DNA from: Ramlibacter rhizophilus
Lineage (GTDB): Bacteria; Pseudomonadota; Gammaproteobacteria; Burkholderiales; Burkholderiaceae_C
Length of the DNA: 64,000 bases
NCBI RefSeq assembly: GCF_004681965.1
Contig: NZ_SMLL01000002.1
Span: forward strand, 292,980 to 356,979
Direction of reading: 5' to 3'
In this document: piece by piece, positions 27,668 to 36,346 of the stretch
How positions within the stretch are numbered: the stretch's first letter is position 1
Layout of the letters: the number at the start of each line of letters is the position of its first letter
The notes under the pieces: model-generated
What the model saw: only the letters and a program-made list of their open reading frames with translations
What the model was told of the DNA's origin: nothing
The model's database searches: none
Made by a program: the position numbers and the translations under genes

Positions 27668-27739
27668 GCATCGGGTGGGAACGTGGCAGATCACCTCGCC
27701 GTGACTGCCACAACCCCCACCAAACTCAAAGGATTGGAC

Positions 27740-27913
27740 ATGAAGATCGGCGTGATCGGAATCGGCAACATCGGCGGCACGCTCGCCCGCAAGCTCAGTG
27801 CGGCGGGGCACGATGTCCGCGTCGCAAATTCGAAAGGGCCGGAGGGTGTCCGTTCCTTCGCCGAGGAGATCGGCGCAGTGCCAGTCGATGCGGAAAGATG
27901 CGTGAGGCCTTGA
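27740..27913 (+). pseudogene. N-terminal fragment of an NADPH/F420-type oxidoreductase
   Basis: From the ATG at 27740 the frame reads MKIGVIGIGNIGGTLARKLS, then AAGHDVRVANSKGPEGVRSF, which is the dinucleotide-binding start of the NADP oxidoreductase/F420-dependent family (usual length about 200-230 residues). The homology ends after about 50 residues and the frame stops at 27913, so the catalytic part is missing. It is a truncated gene. Confidence 0.65.
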
Positions 27914-28062
27914 CGCAGGCAGTCCCCGGCAAGGGGCCTGTGATCCGCAACCATCTCTACGAGCGCATGGGAAGCCTGGGTTCCGATCCCAGCCATGCAG
28001 AGATCATTGCCATGAACCGCTCGGTGCACCAGGCTCCAGTGGGCACGAAGATGGGCGCCTGA
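27898..28062 (+). pseudogene. C-terminal fragment of an unidentified gene
   Basis: Overlapping the end of the oxidoreductase fragment, another frame encodes 54 residues: MREALTQAVPGKGPVIRNHL and on to NRSVHQAPVGTKMGA, ending TGA 28060-28062. It has coherent codon use and protein-like composition, and looks like the end of a larger protein fused to the oxidoreductase piece by a deletion. I do not recognise the family, and it does not match the missing part of the F420-type oxidoreductase. Confidence 0.4.
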
Positions 28063-28072
28063 GGATCTCTCA

Positions 28073-28984
28073 TCAGCGCATCGGAGCTTGCGCTGCAGCT
28101 GAGGCTGTAGCGTCCGACCCTGATGCAGCGCTCGCTGCCGCGAGTTCGCACGCGGCCTGCCAGAATCCCTCCGCGTGCGCGCTCAGGGCAGCGGTGCGCC
28201 GGTACAAGCGGATTTCCAGCGGTACACGCCAATTGGAGGGTCCGTCCGCGTCCTGCAATCGCCCGCTATCCAGGTCATCCTGAACCAGGGAGAGCGGTAG
28301 CCATGCGATGCCCTTTGCTTCCAGTGCCATCGATTTGAGCACCGACGCGAGGTGGGCGGTGAAGACTGCCTGCAATGCACTCAGCTCGGCGCCGAGCTCT
28401 TGCCGCAAGATCCGCCCCAAGCCCGACTCCTCGCTGAACTGCAGCAGTGCACGCCTCGGCGCGTTCGGCGCGCTCACTGGCAGCAGCATGTCTCGGCCGA
28501 TGACGAGGGAGGGAACGCCCCGTGTGTCCTGGCCAGCCCTCGCGTGAGCGACCAGGAATTGCACCTGGCCTTGCTCGAGCAGCGTCTCGCATTGGGCAAG
28601 GACATCGGATAGCAGCCGGATCGACCCCTGCACCGTGTGAGCCTCCAGCGACTGGAGCCAATGCGGGACGAAAGTGAACGACAGCGCGTGGGTTGCGGCG
28701 AGTCGCAGCGTCGTTGCATTGGAGCCCGCCACTGCGCGTGCTTCAGAGGGTAGACGCCTGACGCGCGCCAGCAGATCCTCGGCGATCGGCTGGAACCACT
28801 CGCCGGTCGCGGTGAGCCGGGCAGGTTGACTGGTACGGTCGAAAAGATCGGACCCAAGCCATTCTTCCAGGCCGCGGATTCGCCGGCTGAAGGCGGGCTG
28901 CGAGGCATGGCGAGCCTCGGCGGCCCGCGAGAAATTTCCGCTGGCTGCGAGTGCCTGGAAATCCTCCAGCCAGACCAGGTTCAT
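28073..28984 (-). CDS. LysR-family regulator (HypT-like)
   Basis: A 303-residue LysR protein. The start MNLVWLEDFQALAASGNFSR and SQPAFSRRIRGLEEWLGSDL are typical of the subgroup that includes HypT/YjiE. The effector domain follows from about residue 90. ATG 28984 was chosen because the domain begins there; the frame extends to 29074. It is divergent from the enolase-superfamily gene at 29090 with 105 bp between, so it probably regulates that gene and the Bug gene after it. Confidence 0.88.
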   Translation of the reverse strand: MNLVWLEDFQALAASGNFSRAAEARHASQPAFSRRIRGLEEWLGSDLFDRTSQPARLTATGEWFQPIAEDLLARVRRLPSEARAVAGSNATTLRLAATHALSFTFVPHWLQSLEAHTVQGSIRLLSDVLAQCETLLEQGQVQFLVAHARAGQDTRGVPSLVIGRDMLLPVSAPNAPRRALLQFSEESGLGRILRQELGAELSALQAVFTAHLASVLKSMALEAKGIAWLPLSLVQDDLDSGRLQDADGPSNWRVPLEIRLYRRTAALSAHAEGFWQAACELAAASAASGSDATASAAAQAPMR

Positions 28985-29089
28985 CGGTGGTTCGTCCAGT
29001 GCATCAAAGTCTAGGAAATGAGCATTGGCGCCCTGGACAGCGTTCTTCGATGATTCACGTCCTCTCCAGACCAAGCTCCAGGACCTGCA

Positions 29090-30256
29090 ATGAAGATTGT
29101 CGAGATTCGCGAAAAAACGCTACCCATCAGCTCGCCCATCCGAAACGCGTACATTGACTTTAGCAAAATGACGCTGAGCCTCGTTGCGGTCATTACCGAT
29201 GTGGTGCGCGACGGCAGGCCCGTGGTGGGCTATGGATTCAATTCCAATGGCCGTTACGGCCAGGGCAAGCTGATGCGTGAACGCTTCATCCCGCGCATTC
29301 TGGAAGCCAGCCCGGAGTCGCTCATCGACGGCAGCGGCAAGAACCTCGATCCACACAAGATCTGGGACGCCATGTTCAAGAACGAGAAGCCGGGCGGCCA
29401 CGGCGAGCGTTCCGTGGCAATCGGCACGATCGACATGGCGGTCTGGGACGCGGTGGCCAAGATCGAAGGCAAGCCGCTGTTCGAGTTGCTGGCAGACCGT
29501 TACGGCGACGGCAAGCCGAACCGCAAGGTGTTCGTCTACGCCGCCGGGGGGTACTACTACCCGGGCCAGGACCACAAGAAGCTGCAGGACGAGATGCGCA
29601 GCTACATCGACCGTGGCTATACGGTCGTCAAGAAGAAGATCGGCGGCGCTTCCCTCGATGAAGACCTGCGTCGCATCGACTCCATCATGCAAGTGCTGCA
29701 GGACGGCCAGAAGCTTTGCGTCGATGCCAACGGGCGCTTCGACCTGGACACGGCCATCGCCTATGCCAAGGCGCTGTCACGGTACGACCTCTTCTGGTAC
29801 GAAGAGCCGGGCGATCCGCTGGATTTCGAGCTGCAGGCGACTCTGCGCGGCTATTACAAGAACCCCATGGCAACGGGCGAGGACCTGTTCTCGATGCAGG
29901 ACGCCCGCAACCTGATCCGCTACGGCGGCATGCGGCCGGACCGGGACTGGCTCCAGTTCGATTGCGCCCTCAGCTATGGGCTGGTGGAGTACCTGCGTAC
30001 GCTGGACATGTTGAAGGAGCACGGATGGTCTGCCAGCCGCTGCATTCCCCATGGCGGCCACCAGATGTCCCTGAACATCGCGGCAGGGCTGGGACTGGGC
30101 GGCAACGAGTCGTACCCGGACCTGTTCCAGCCCTTCGGTGGGTTCCCGGATGGCGTCAAGGTCGACAACGGCTACGTGACGCTGCCCGACCTGCCGGGCA
30201 TCGGCTTCGAAGGCAAAGCCGACCTCTACCGCGAGATGCAGGCCCTGTCTTCCTGA
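29090..30256 (+). CDS. Enolase-superfamily sugar-acid dehydratase, D(-)-tartrate dehydratase-like
   Basis: A 388-residue mandelate-racemase-type enzyme. Catalytic residues fall where those of Bradyrhizobium D(-)-tartrate dehydratase do (389 residues; K184, D213, E239, E265, H322 as I recall): Lys in VVKKKIGGASLDED near 182, metal ligands Asp in CVDANGRFD near 211, Glu in FWYEEPGDPLDF near 238 and Glu in ATGEDLFS near 264, and His in CIPHGGHQM near 321. The K-x-K-I-G-G signature separates this group from mandelate racemase itself. The reaction would be dehydration of D-tartrate or a similar hydroxy-acid to a keto acid. AGGACC precedes the ATG. A Bug gene follows 27 bp later, suggesting uptake of the same acid. 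Confidence 0.75.
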   Translation: MKIVEIREKTLPISSPIRNAYIDFSKMTLSLVAVITDVVRDGRPVVGYGFNSNGRYGQGKLMRERFIPRILEASPESLIDGSGKNLDPHKIWDAMFKNEKPGGHGERSVAIGTIDMAVWDAVAKIEGKPLFELLADRYGDGKPNRKVFVYAAGGYYYPGQDHKKLQDEMRSYIDRGYTVVKKKIGGASLDEDLRRIDSIMQVLQDGQKLCVDANGRFDLDTAIAYAKALSRYDLFWYEEPGDPLDFELQATLRGYYKNPMATGEDLFSMQDARNLIRYGGMRPDRDWLQFDCALSYGLVEYLRTLDMLKEHGWSASRCIPHGGHQMSLNIAAGLGLGGNESYPDLFQPFGGFPDGVKVDNGYVTLPDLPGIGFEGKADLYREMQALSS

Positions 30257-30283
30257 TTCAGTTCACCACTCGAGGAGATACGC

Positions 30284-31261
30284 ATGACCGCATCGAGGCG
30301 CATCGTCGCCGGCTTCGCCTTGGCCGCCACCGCCACCCTGGCCTGGGCCGACTTCCCGGACAAGCCCGTCACTCTGGTCGTTCCTTTCGCTGCGGGAGGC
30401 CCCACAGACAAGATCGCCCGCGATCTGGCAGAAGCCCTGCGCAAGCCGCTGGGACAAACCGTGGTTGTCGAGAACGCAGGTGGCGCCGGCGGCACCATCG
30501 GTGCCGCGAAGGTTGCCCGTTCCGCACCAGACGGCTACACGCTGCTGGTCCATCACATCGGCATGGCAACGGCACCGGCCCTGTATCGGAAGCTGCCGTA
30601 CAAGGTTCCGGAAGACTTCGAGATGCTCGGACTCATCAATGAGGCGCCCTCCGTTCTGATAGGCAACAACAGTCTGCCGCCAAACAACTTCAGCGAATTG
30701 CGTCAGTGGATCACTGCCAATGGGTCCAAGGTGAACCTGGCCAACGCGGGGCTGGGGTCTGCTTCTCACCTCTGCGGCTTGATGCTTCAGAGTGCCTTGA
30801 AGTCCAGCCTGACGACGATCCCCTACAAGGGGACCGCGCCGGCCATGACGGACCTCATCGGCGGGCAGGTCAACCTCATGTGCGAGCAGGCGACGAACGC
30901 TGTACCGCAGATCGAAGGCGGCAAGGTCAAAGTGTTCGGCGTGACGAGTTCGCGCCGCCTCACGATTGCCGCCTTGAAGGACTCGCCGACCTTGGCCGAG
31001 GCCGGACTGAAGGACTTCGATGTGCAAGTCTGGCACGGGCTTTACGCCCCGAAGGGAACGTCGGCGCCGGTGCTCGCCAGACTGAACGCTGCACTGCGCG
31101 CAGCGTTGAAGGATCCAGACCTCATCAAACGACAGGGGGCCCTGGGCTTGACCGTCATCAGCGACGAGCGCCTGGATCCGGCGGGCCACAGGAGGTTCGT
31201 TGAGACGGAGAAGCAACGCTGGGCCAAGGTCATCAAGGAGGCCGGCGAGTACGCCGACTGA
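30284..31261 (+). CDS. Bug/TctC-type binding protein
   Basis: A 325-residue periplasmic receptor with signal peptide SRRIVAGFALAATATLAWA. Family marks are FPDKPVTLVVPFAAGGPTDK, VVENAGGAGGTIGAAK and PDGYTLLVHHIG. GGAGATACGC precedes the ATG at 30284. It is in an operon with the tartrate-dehydratase-like gene and may bind tartrate or a related dicarboxylate (inference from position). Like the other Bug genes here it has no permease genes beside it. Confidence 0.9.
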   Translation: MTASRRIVAGFALAATATLAWADFPDKPVTLVVPFAAGGPTDKIARDLAEALRKPLGQTVVVENAGGAGGTIGAAKVARSAPDGYTLLVHHIGMATAPALYRKLPYKVPEDFEMLGLINEAPSVLIGNNSLPPNNFSELRQWITANGSKVNLANAGLGSASHLCGLMLQSALKSSLTTIPYKGTAPAMTDLIGGQVNLMCEQATNAVPQIEGGKVKVFGVTSSRRLTIAALKDSPTLAEAGLKDFDVQVWHGLYAPKGTSAPVLARLNAALRAALKDPDLIKRQGALGLTVISDERLDPAGHRRFVETEKQRWAKVIKEAGEYAD

Positions 31262-31373
31262 ATGGGTGACAGGCACCGGCGATGCACTGCGCCGCGTGTT
31301 CTCGCAGCTGCCGGTGGCGCCATGGCGCATCGCGCGTTCCCGCTGGCGCGCGCCGCGCTGGCGGCCCAGCCCG

Positions 31374-32594
31374 TCAATAGTCCACCAGCGAGCCCTCGCG
31401 CAGGCAGGGATGGCGCTCGGCCGCCCTCGCCCGCCGCACCAGGTCCCGCCCGATCACGCTCTTGTGCACTTCGCTCGCGCCCTCGCCGATCTGGTTGAGC
31501 TTGGCGTCGCGGAAGAAGCGTTCCAGCGGGAAGTCCTGCAGGTAGCCGCGGCCGCCCGTGAGCTGCAGCGCATCGGTCACCACCTTCATGCACAGGTCCG
31601 TGGCCTGCAGCTTGGCCATGGACGCGAAGGTCGCCACGTCGGAGTCGCCGCGGTCGTACTTGTCCGCCACCAGCGCCAGCAGCGCGCGCGAGGCTTCGAC
31701 CTGCGTGACCATGTCGGCCAGCATCCACTGCACGCCCTGGTGCTCGCCCAGCGGCTTGCCGAAGGTGCTGCGCTCGCAGGCGTAGGCGGCGGCGATCTCC
31801 ACCGCGCCGATGGCCCGGCCGAGCGCCATGGCGGCATGGCCGATGCGCGCGCGCAGCAGCGCGTCCTGCGCCAGGCTGAAGCCCTCGCCCTCCTCGCCGA
31901 GCCGGTGCGCGAGCGGCACCGCCACGTCCCGCAGGTCCAGCGAGGCGATCGGCACGCCGAACCAGCCGAGCTTGCCCACGTCGGGGCTGATGGTGAAGCC
32001 CGGTGCGTCCCGCGGCACCAGTGCCGCGAGGAAGGTGCCCGGCGTGTCCTCGGCCCGCCCGACGATCACGAACCAGTCGGCCGTGCTCGCGCGGGTGATG
32101 AACTTCTTGCGGCCGGTGATGAGGTAGCCCTCGGACGTGCGCCGGAAGGTCGTGGCGAGGCCGCGCACGTCCGAGCCCGCGCCCGGCTCCGTGAGGCCGA
32201 AGGCGGCCTGCAGTTCGCCGCTGCACAGGCCGGGCAGCAGCTGCTGCTGAAGCGCCTCGGACGCGCCGGCCACGATGGCGCGCGACGACAGGTCCGTGCC
32301 CGTGATGAGGGACGCCGAGGTGCTGCAGACGCGCCCCAGCTCCTCGATGATGCGCACGCGAAGCCGCTGCGGCGCGTCGGTTCCGCCGAAGCGGCGCGGA
32401 AAGGCGGTGGCCACGATGCCCTCGCGCGCGAGCAGGCGAAAGGTCTCCCAGGCGAACACGTCCTGCTTGGCCACCTCGGCCGCCTGCGGGCCGAGCGTGC
32501 TGGCGCACAGGGCGCGGACGTGCTGGACGGTCATCTGCTCCTCGGCAGGCAGGGCACGCAGGAAATGGTCGCCGAACAGGCGGGCGTCGGTCAT
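31374..32594 (-). CDS. Acyl-CoA dehydrogenase
   Basis: A 406-residue flavoenzyme with the three ACAD domains. FAD/substrate motif AAFGLTEPGAGSDVRGLATT lies near 125-144, GRKKFITRAS near 160, and the C-terminal ALQLTGGRGYLQDFPLERFF near 350 is the second family signature. It oxidises an acyl-CoA to the 2-enoyl-CoA and passes electrons to ETF. The ATG at 32594 has GGAGA upstream. It is divergent from an AcuI-like reductase with 136 bp between, so the two may form one pathway handling a short or branched acyl-CoA. Chain-length preference cannot be told. Confidence 0.9.
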   Translation of the reverse strand: MTDARLFGDHFLRALPAEEQMTVQHVRALCASTLGPQAAEVAKQDVFAWETFRLLAREGIVATAFPRRFGGTDAPQRLRVRIIEELGRVCSTSASLITGTDLSSRAIVAGASEALQQQLLPGLCSGELQAAFGLTEPGAGSDVRGLATTFRRTSEGYLITGRKKFITRASTADWFVIVGRAEDTPGTFLAALVPRDAPGFTISPDVGKLGWFGVPIASLDLRDVAVPLAHRLGEEGEGFSLAQDALLRARIGHAAMALGRAIGAVEIAAAYACERSTFGKPLGEHQGVQWMLADMVTQVEASRALLALVADKYDRGDSDVATFASMAKLQATDLCMKVVTDALQLTGGRGYLQDFPLERFFRDAKLNQIGEGASEVHKSVIGRDLVRRARAAERHPCLREGSLVDY

Positions 32595-32730
32595 GGCGGT
32601 CTCCGTGGGTGCGTCGATGATGCGCCCTGGGCGGCCCCTGTCGAGTCGCCGTTTCGATGTGCGAAACGCCGGCTTCACGCGCGCCCCCGCGCATGCTCTG
32701 ATGCGGCGTCCATCACCGGAGACCGTCCCC

Positions 32731-33738
32731 ATGCCCACTGCGCTCCCCGAGAACTTCCAGGTGCTGCGCACCCACCAGGCCGATGGCGCCGTCCAGTCGC
32801 GGCTGGAGCGTGTGCGCATCGACGACCTCTCGCCCGGCGAGGTGCTGGTGCGCGTGCGCTATGCGGGCGTGAACTACAAGGACTGCCTGTCCCTGTACGG
32901 GCAGGCCCGCATCATCACGGAGTTCCCGCGCATCGCCGGGATCGAGCTGGTGGGCCAGGTGCTGCAATCGTCCGACCCCTCGTTCACACCGGGCCAGGAC
33001 GTGCTGGTGCACGGCTTCCAGACCGGCATCGCCTTCGACGGCGGCTTCGCGGAATACGCGCGCGTGCCCGCCGGCCATGTGCACGCGCTGCCGCCAGGGC
33101 TTTCGCCGCACGAGGCGGCGGTGCTGGGCGTGCCCGCTTTCACGGTGGCCATGGCGCTTGAGCGCTTCCTCGAACTGGGCGTGACGCCGCAGGCCGGTCC
33201 CGTGGCGCTGAGCGGCGCGAGCGGCGCCGTGGGCCTCATGGCCCTGGGCATCCTGCCCCGCGCCGGCTTCGGCGTGGCGGCGATGACGCGCCGCATGGAG
33301 CAGGCCGATGCGCTGCGGGCTGCGGGCGCCACCGAAGTGATCGACGCGGCGGTGCTGCAGCAGCCGCAGAGGCCGCTCGAGAAGCCGCGCTTTGCCGCGG
33401 CCATCGACAACGTCGGCGGCGCGACGCTGTCCTGGCTGCTGCGGTCCCTGAAGGACGGCAGCTGCCTGGCCAGCGTGGGCAATGCCGGCGGCAACGAATT
33501 CCCGGGCAGCGTGCTGCCCTTCATCATGCGGCGCGTGCAGATGTTCGGCATCGTGGCCAACGCGCCCTGGGATCAGCGCCGGCGGCTGTGGGCGCGCCTG
33601 GCGAGCGACTGGAAGCCGGACATGGAATGCCTGATGCCGCAGGTCAGGCACATCGCTCTCGACGAACTCCTGGGCCACGCGCAGCAGCAACTGCAGGGCG
33701 CGGTGTCGGGGCGGACGCTGGTGGAGTTTCCGCAGTGA
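32731..33738 (+). CDS. Zinc-independent quinone oxidoreductase, YhdH/AcuI-like (acryloyl-CoA reductase family)
   Basis: A 335-residue medium-chain reductase without the zinc-ligand pattern of alcohol dehydrogenases. It has VRVRYAGVNYKDCLSLYG at about 43-60 and RIAGIELVGQV, both typical of YhdH/AcuI, and the NADPH-binding motif SGASGAVGLMALGIL near 163-177. AcuI members reduce the toxic acryloyl-CoA to propionyl-CoA. GGAGA precedes the ATG at 32731; an in-frame ATG at 32701 is less well placed. The divergent acyl-CoA dehydrogenase supports an acyl-CoA substrate, but the exact one is an inference. Confidence 0.85.
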   Translation: MPTALPENFQVLRTHQADGAVQSRLERVRIDDLSPGEVLVRVRYAGVNYKDCLSLYGQARIITEFPRIAGIELVGQVLQSSDPSFTPGQDVLVHGFQTGIAFDGGFAEYARVPAGHVHALPPGLSPHEAAVLGVPAFTVAMALERFLELGVTPQAGPVALSGASGAVGLMALGILPRAGFGVAAMTRRMEQADALRAAGATEVIDAAVLQQPQRPLEKPRFAAAIDNVGGATLSWLLRSLKDGSCLASVGNAGGNEFPGSVLPFIMRRVQMFGIVANAPWDQRRRLWARLASDWKPDMECLMPQVRHIALDELLGHAQQQLQGAVSGRTLVEFPQ

Positions 33739-33785
33739 TGGATGGATGAGGCGCTCCTGCCGACCGGCAGGAACGTTTCATCCGT

Positions 33786-34250
33786 TCACTCGCCGCCGCG
33801 CCGTCGCATGGCCCAGGCATGCGTGTGGCGATCGACCACCATGGTGTCCAGCAGCATGTCGTGCAAGGTCTGCCGCCGCCGCGAGAACAGCGCCGTGAGA
33901 TAGCCCAGCATGAAGAAGGACGAGGACAGCATGCTGACCACGTAGCGGCCGAGCGCCGTGCTGGCGTCCAGCATTCCCTCCGAGAGGTGGTAGTTGCGCA
34001 GGCCGACGGCGCGCTGGCCCCAGGTGGACTGCGCCGGACCGGCCATGGTCCAGACCGAGTACACCCCCCCGACCAGCACCCCGACGAGCGAGCCCCAGAA
34101 GGTGACGGCGGGCGAGTCCGGCTGGCCGCCGGCCAGGACGACCCCGAAGCCGACCGCCATGCCCGCGGGCAGCACGAGGACGAAGAGGATGGCGGTGTCG
34201 AGCACCGCCGCGAGGACGCGGCGCTTGAGGCTGGCCGGCTTCAGGTTCAT
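33786..34250 (-). CDS. RDD-family membrane protein
   Basis: A 154-residue inner-membrane protein starting MNLKPASLKRRVLAAVLDTA; 'RR.LA..LD' is the RDD entry. There are three to four hydrophobic segments (ILFVLVLPAGMAVGFGVVLA; FWGSLVGVLVGGVYSVWTMA; SMLSSSFFMLGYLTALF) and the typical GQRAVGLRN and RRQTLHDMLLDTMVV segments. Function in most species is unknown; some RDD proteins are ion antiporters. It lies 28 bp after the TAXI binding protein on the same strand and may belong to that transcript. Confidence 0.88.
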   Translation of the reverse strand: MNLKPASLKRRVLAAVLDTAILFVLVLPAGMAVGFGVVLAGGQPDSPAVTFWGSLVGVLVGGVYSVWTMAGPAQSTWGQRAVGLRNYHLSEGMLDASTALGRYVVSMLSSSFFMLGYLTALFSRRRQTLHDMLLDTMVVDRHTHAWAMRRRGGE

Positions 34251-34278
34251 GGCATGGCTCCTTCAGGCGGTCACGGCA

Positions 34279-35289
34279 TCAGGGCCGCATGCGCGGTGCC
34301 GTGGCGTCCGAGTTCGCCGCCGTGCGCGCCGCACCCGGTGGTCGCGTCCAGTGGACATCGCCGTCCGCGGGCTGCCGCACGTCGCGCCAGGCCGGCTCGA
34401 AGGCGCCTTCCTGCAGTTGCGTGAGCTTCTCGAAGATGCAGGACTGCAGCGCCTGCACCGCCCTGCCCTTGGGACCGTCGGCCGTGAAGGGCCGCGCGAC
34501 CAGGGCGTTCTCGGCGGCCAGGAAGTCCACGTTCCAGGCGTCCAGGTTGTCGTAGTTCTTGCGCAGCTTCTGGTAGGGCTGCTGGATCGGCAGGTCGTAG
34601 CGCACCAGCTTCAGGCCGTCCGTGCGCTTGAGGCGCTGCAGGGGGCCGCTCGGCCAGCCGCTGGTGGTGAGCATGGCCGCCACGTCGCCGTTCCTGACCA
34701 TGGCGATGGCCGCCTCGTCGGTCTCCACGTCCACGAAGCGGATGTCCAGGCCGTGCTCCTGGTTCAGCGTGCGACCCAGCTTGCGGGCCGAGCCCACGAC
34801 CGCCACCGCCAGGCCATCCAGGTCCGAGTAGCTGTCGATGCCCTGGTTGAACCAGCGGTGGTTCAGGGGCCCGACCAGGGGCACGATGCCCCAGCGCGGA
34901 TAGCCGTCCTTGCGCGCCACCACGTGCAGGAGGTTGGCGTGCATCGGAACGACGGTCTGCAGGCGCTTGATGGAGTCGTCCGAGCCTTTCATCTCGGCCA
35001 GCGTGTCCACCTGCACGAAGCCCAGGTCCGCCCTGTTCGCCACCAGCACGGTGAGGTTCTGCAGGCCGCCTTCGGTGGGCACCTCGCTCAGGGCGACCTG
35101 CTGGCCGCACACGGCCTGCAGGTCGGCGAACACGCGCGAGAAGCCCTTGCCCTGGGCACCGGTGGCGATGCGAAGCACGTGGTGCGCGTCGGGGCCTACG
35201 GCCGCGGGCTTGGCGGCCTGGGCGCCGGCAAGGGTGGACGCCAGCATCAGGGCCGCGGCGGCCAGGGCGATCTTGGAACGGGAAGGCAT
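34279..35289 (-). CDS. TAXI-family TRAP transporter solute-binding protein
   Basis: A 336-residue exported protein with signal peptide ALAAAALMLASTLAGAQA. The TAXI family signatures are IATGAQGKGFSRVFADLQAV at about 41-60, EGGLQNLTVLVANRADLGFV, and VRNGDVAAMLTTSGWPSG-like lobe segments. TAXI receptors serve DctQM-fused permeases and bind glutamate-like or other organic acids. GGAGCTCC precedes the ATG. No TRAP permease gene is near. Upstream on the same strand are a 42-residue membrane peptide and a coiled-coil membrane protein; together they may form one operon. The C-terminal 40 residues are unusually polar. Confidence 0.82.
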   Translation of the reverse strand: MPSRSKIALAAAALMLASTLAGAQAAKPAAVGPDAHHVLRIATGAQGKGFSRVFADLQAVCGQQVALSEVPTEGGLQNLTVLVANRADLGFVQVDTLAEMKGSDDSIKRLQTVVPMHANLLHVVARKDGYPRWGIVPLVGPLNHRWFNQGIDSYSDLDGLAVAVVGSARKLGRTLNQEHGLDIRFVDVETDEAAIAMVRNGDVAAMLTTSGWPSGPLQRLKRTDGLKLVRYDLPIQQPYQKLRKNYDNLDAWNVDFLAAENALVARPFTADGPKGRAVQALQSCIFEKLTQLQEGAFEPAWRDVRQPADGDVHWTRPPGAARTAANSDATAPRMRP

Positions 35290-35335
35290 GGTGGAGCTCC
35301 TTGGGGGTGAAGTGAAGGGTTGGGGACAAGGGGAA

Positions 35336-35464
35336 TCACAGGCCCGTGGTGTCGCGGCTGCCGGCGGGCACGTGGCCCGCTGAGAACAGGGCGACCAGGC
35401 ACACCAGCAGCAGGGCCAGCAGCAGCCAGCGGGCGATGCGGCGATAGCGGGTCCAGAAGTTCAT
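35336..35464 (-). CDS. 42-residue single-pass membrane protein
   Basis: This short frame encodes MNFWTRYRRIARWLLLALLL and continues VCLVALFSAGHVPAGSRDTT: a positively charged N-terminus, one hydrophobic helix of about 18 residues and a short polar tail. Its ATG overlaps the TGA of the upstream gene by four bases (ATGA), the pattern of translational coupling, which is the main evidence that it is real. It lies 46 bp before the TAXI gene. I recognise no family; by topology (N-in) it could be a small subunit or chaperone of the neighbouring membrane protein. Confidence 0.6.
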   Translation of the reverse strand: MNFWTRYRRIARWLLLALLLVCLVALFSAGHVPAGSRDTTGL

Positions 35465-36231
35465 CGCACGCTCCCCGCGCCGGCATCGGCGTGCAGTTCC
35501 AGCGGCGCGAAGGGGGTCCTGCCGGTCGGCTCCAGCAGCTGCCGGGTGGGCGCGTCCAGGCTGCTCATTTGGACGTCCAGCTCCGCGAACACGCTGTTGA
35601 AGCGCTCCTGCACCGTGCGCAGCGCCGTGTCGGTCAGCAGGTCCTGCAGCAGTGCGTCGGCGGAACGCGGATCGAGCAGCGAGCTCGCGTCGTCGATGGC
35701 CAGGGCGATGCGCCACTCGCTTTCCTTGCGCTCGATGAGCATGCGGAAGTCGTCCAGGGCGGCCTGGGCCTGCTGCAGCCGCGCGATGTTGAGGCGGTGG
35801 AACTGCTGCAGCCGGTCCAGCGCACGCTGGTGCCGCTCCATGACATGGGCCGGGTCGCGTTCGCGGCGCTCCGAGAGCATCTGCGCGATCGACTCCACCT
35901 GGCCGCCGACGGTGACCAGCGCCTCGCGGAAGGCCACCAGGCGCTCGGCCCGCCGCAGCAGCTCGTTCTGCAGCTGCTCGATCGGATTGCGCCGGGCCTC
36001 GGCCTTGCGCCGCGAGAGCAGCGCGTTCTCCAGCCGCTGCCCGAGCCAGGGCAAGGCCTGCACCACGGCCGCGGCCAGCCCCAGCAGCAAGACCAGCACC
36101 AGCAGGCCCGCGCCCGCCAGGACCGCGGTCCACACCAGCGGCAGCATGAGACCGAGGGTCGCGACGCCGGCGGCAATGGCGGCCCAGCGCAGCCAGCCGA
36201 TCGCGGAATCACCGGGGATGGAAGGGTTCAT
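35461..36231 (-). CDS. Membrane-anchored coiled-coil protein of unknown function
   Basis: A 256-residue protein. Residues about 10-65 hold two hydrophobic segments (LRWAAIAAGVATLGLMLPLV; TAVLAGAGLLVLVLLLGLAA). The remaining 190 residues are highly helical with heptad-like Leu/Ala spacing and many Arg/Glu (ENALLSRRKAEARRNPIEQL; RRAERLVAFREALVTVGGQV; RALDRLQQFHRLNIARLQQA), suggesting a long cytoplasmic coiled coil. ATG 36231 is preceded by AGGAGA; an ATG seven codons earlier has none. I recognise no family. Its 4-base overlap with the 42-residue gene and the TAXI gene behind suggests a joint role in uptake or sensing. Confidence 0.7.
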   Translation of the reverse strand: MNPSIPGDSAIGWLRWAAIAAGVATLGLMLPLVWTAVLAGAGLLVLVLLLGLAAAVVQALPWLGQRLENALLSRRKAEARRNPIEQLQNELLRRAERLVAFREALVTVGGQVESIAQMLSERRERDPAHVMERHQRALDRLQQFHRLNIARLQQAQAALDDFRMLIERKESEWRIALAIDDASSLLDPRSADALLQDLLTDTALRTVQERFNSVFAELDVQMSSLDAPTRQLLEPTGRTPFAPLELHADAGAGSVR

Positions 36232-36346
36232 GGTCGATCTCCTGTTGTTCATGGGACGAAGTGAAGGCGTGCGACTCCCCCCGACGCGCCGCGGCGCGTC
36301 GTCGAGCGTCTGCAGGACGGTGAAGGGGCGGCCGGACCGCCGGCGC

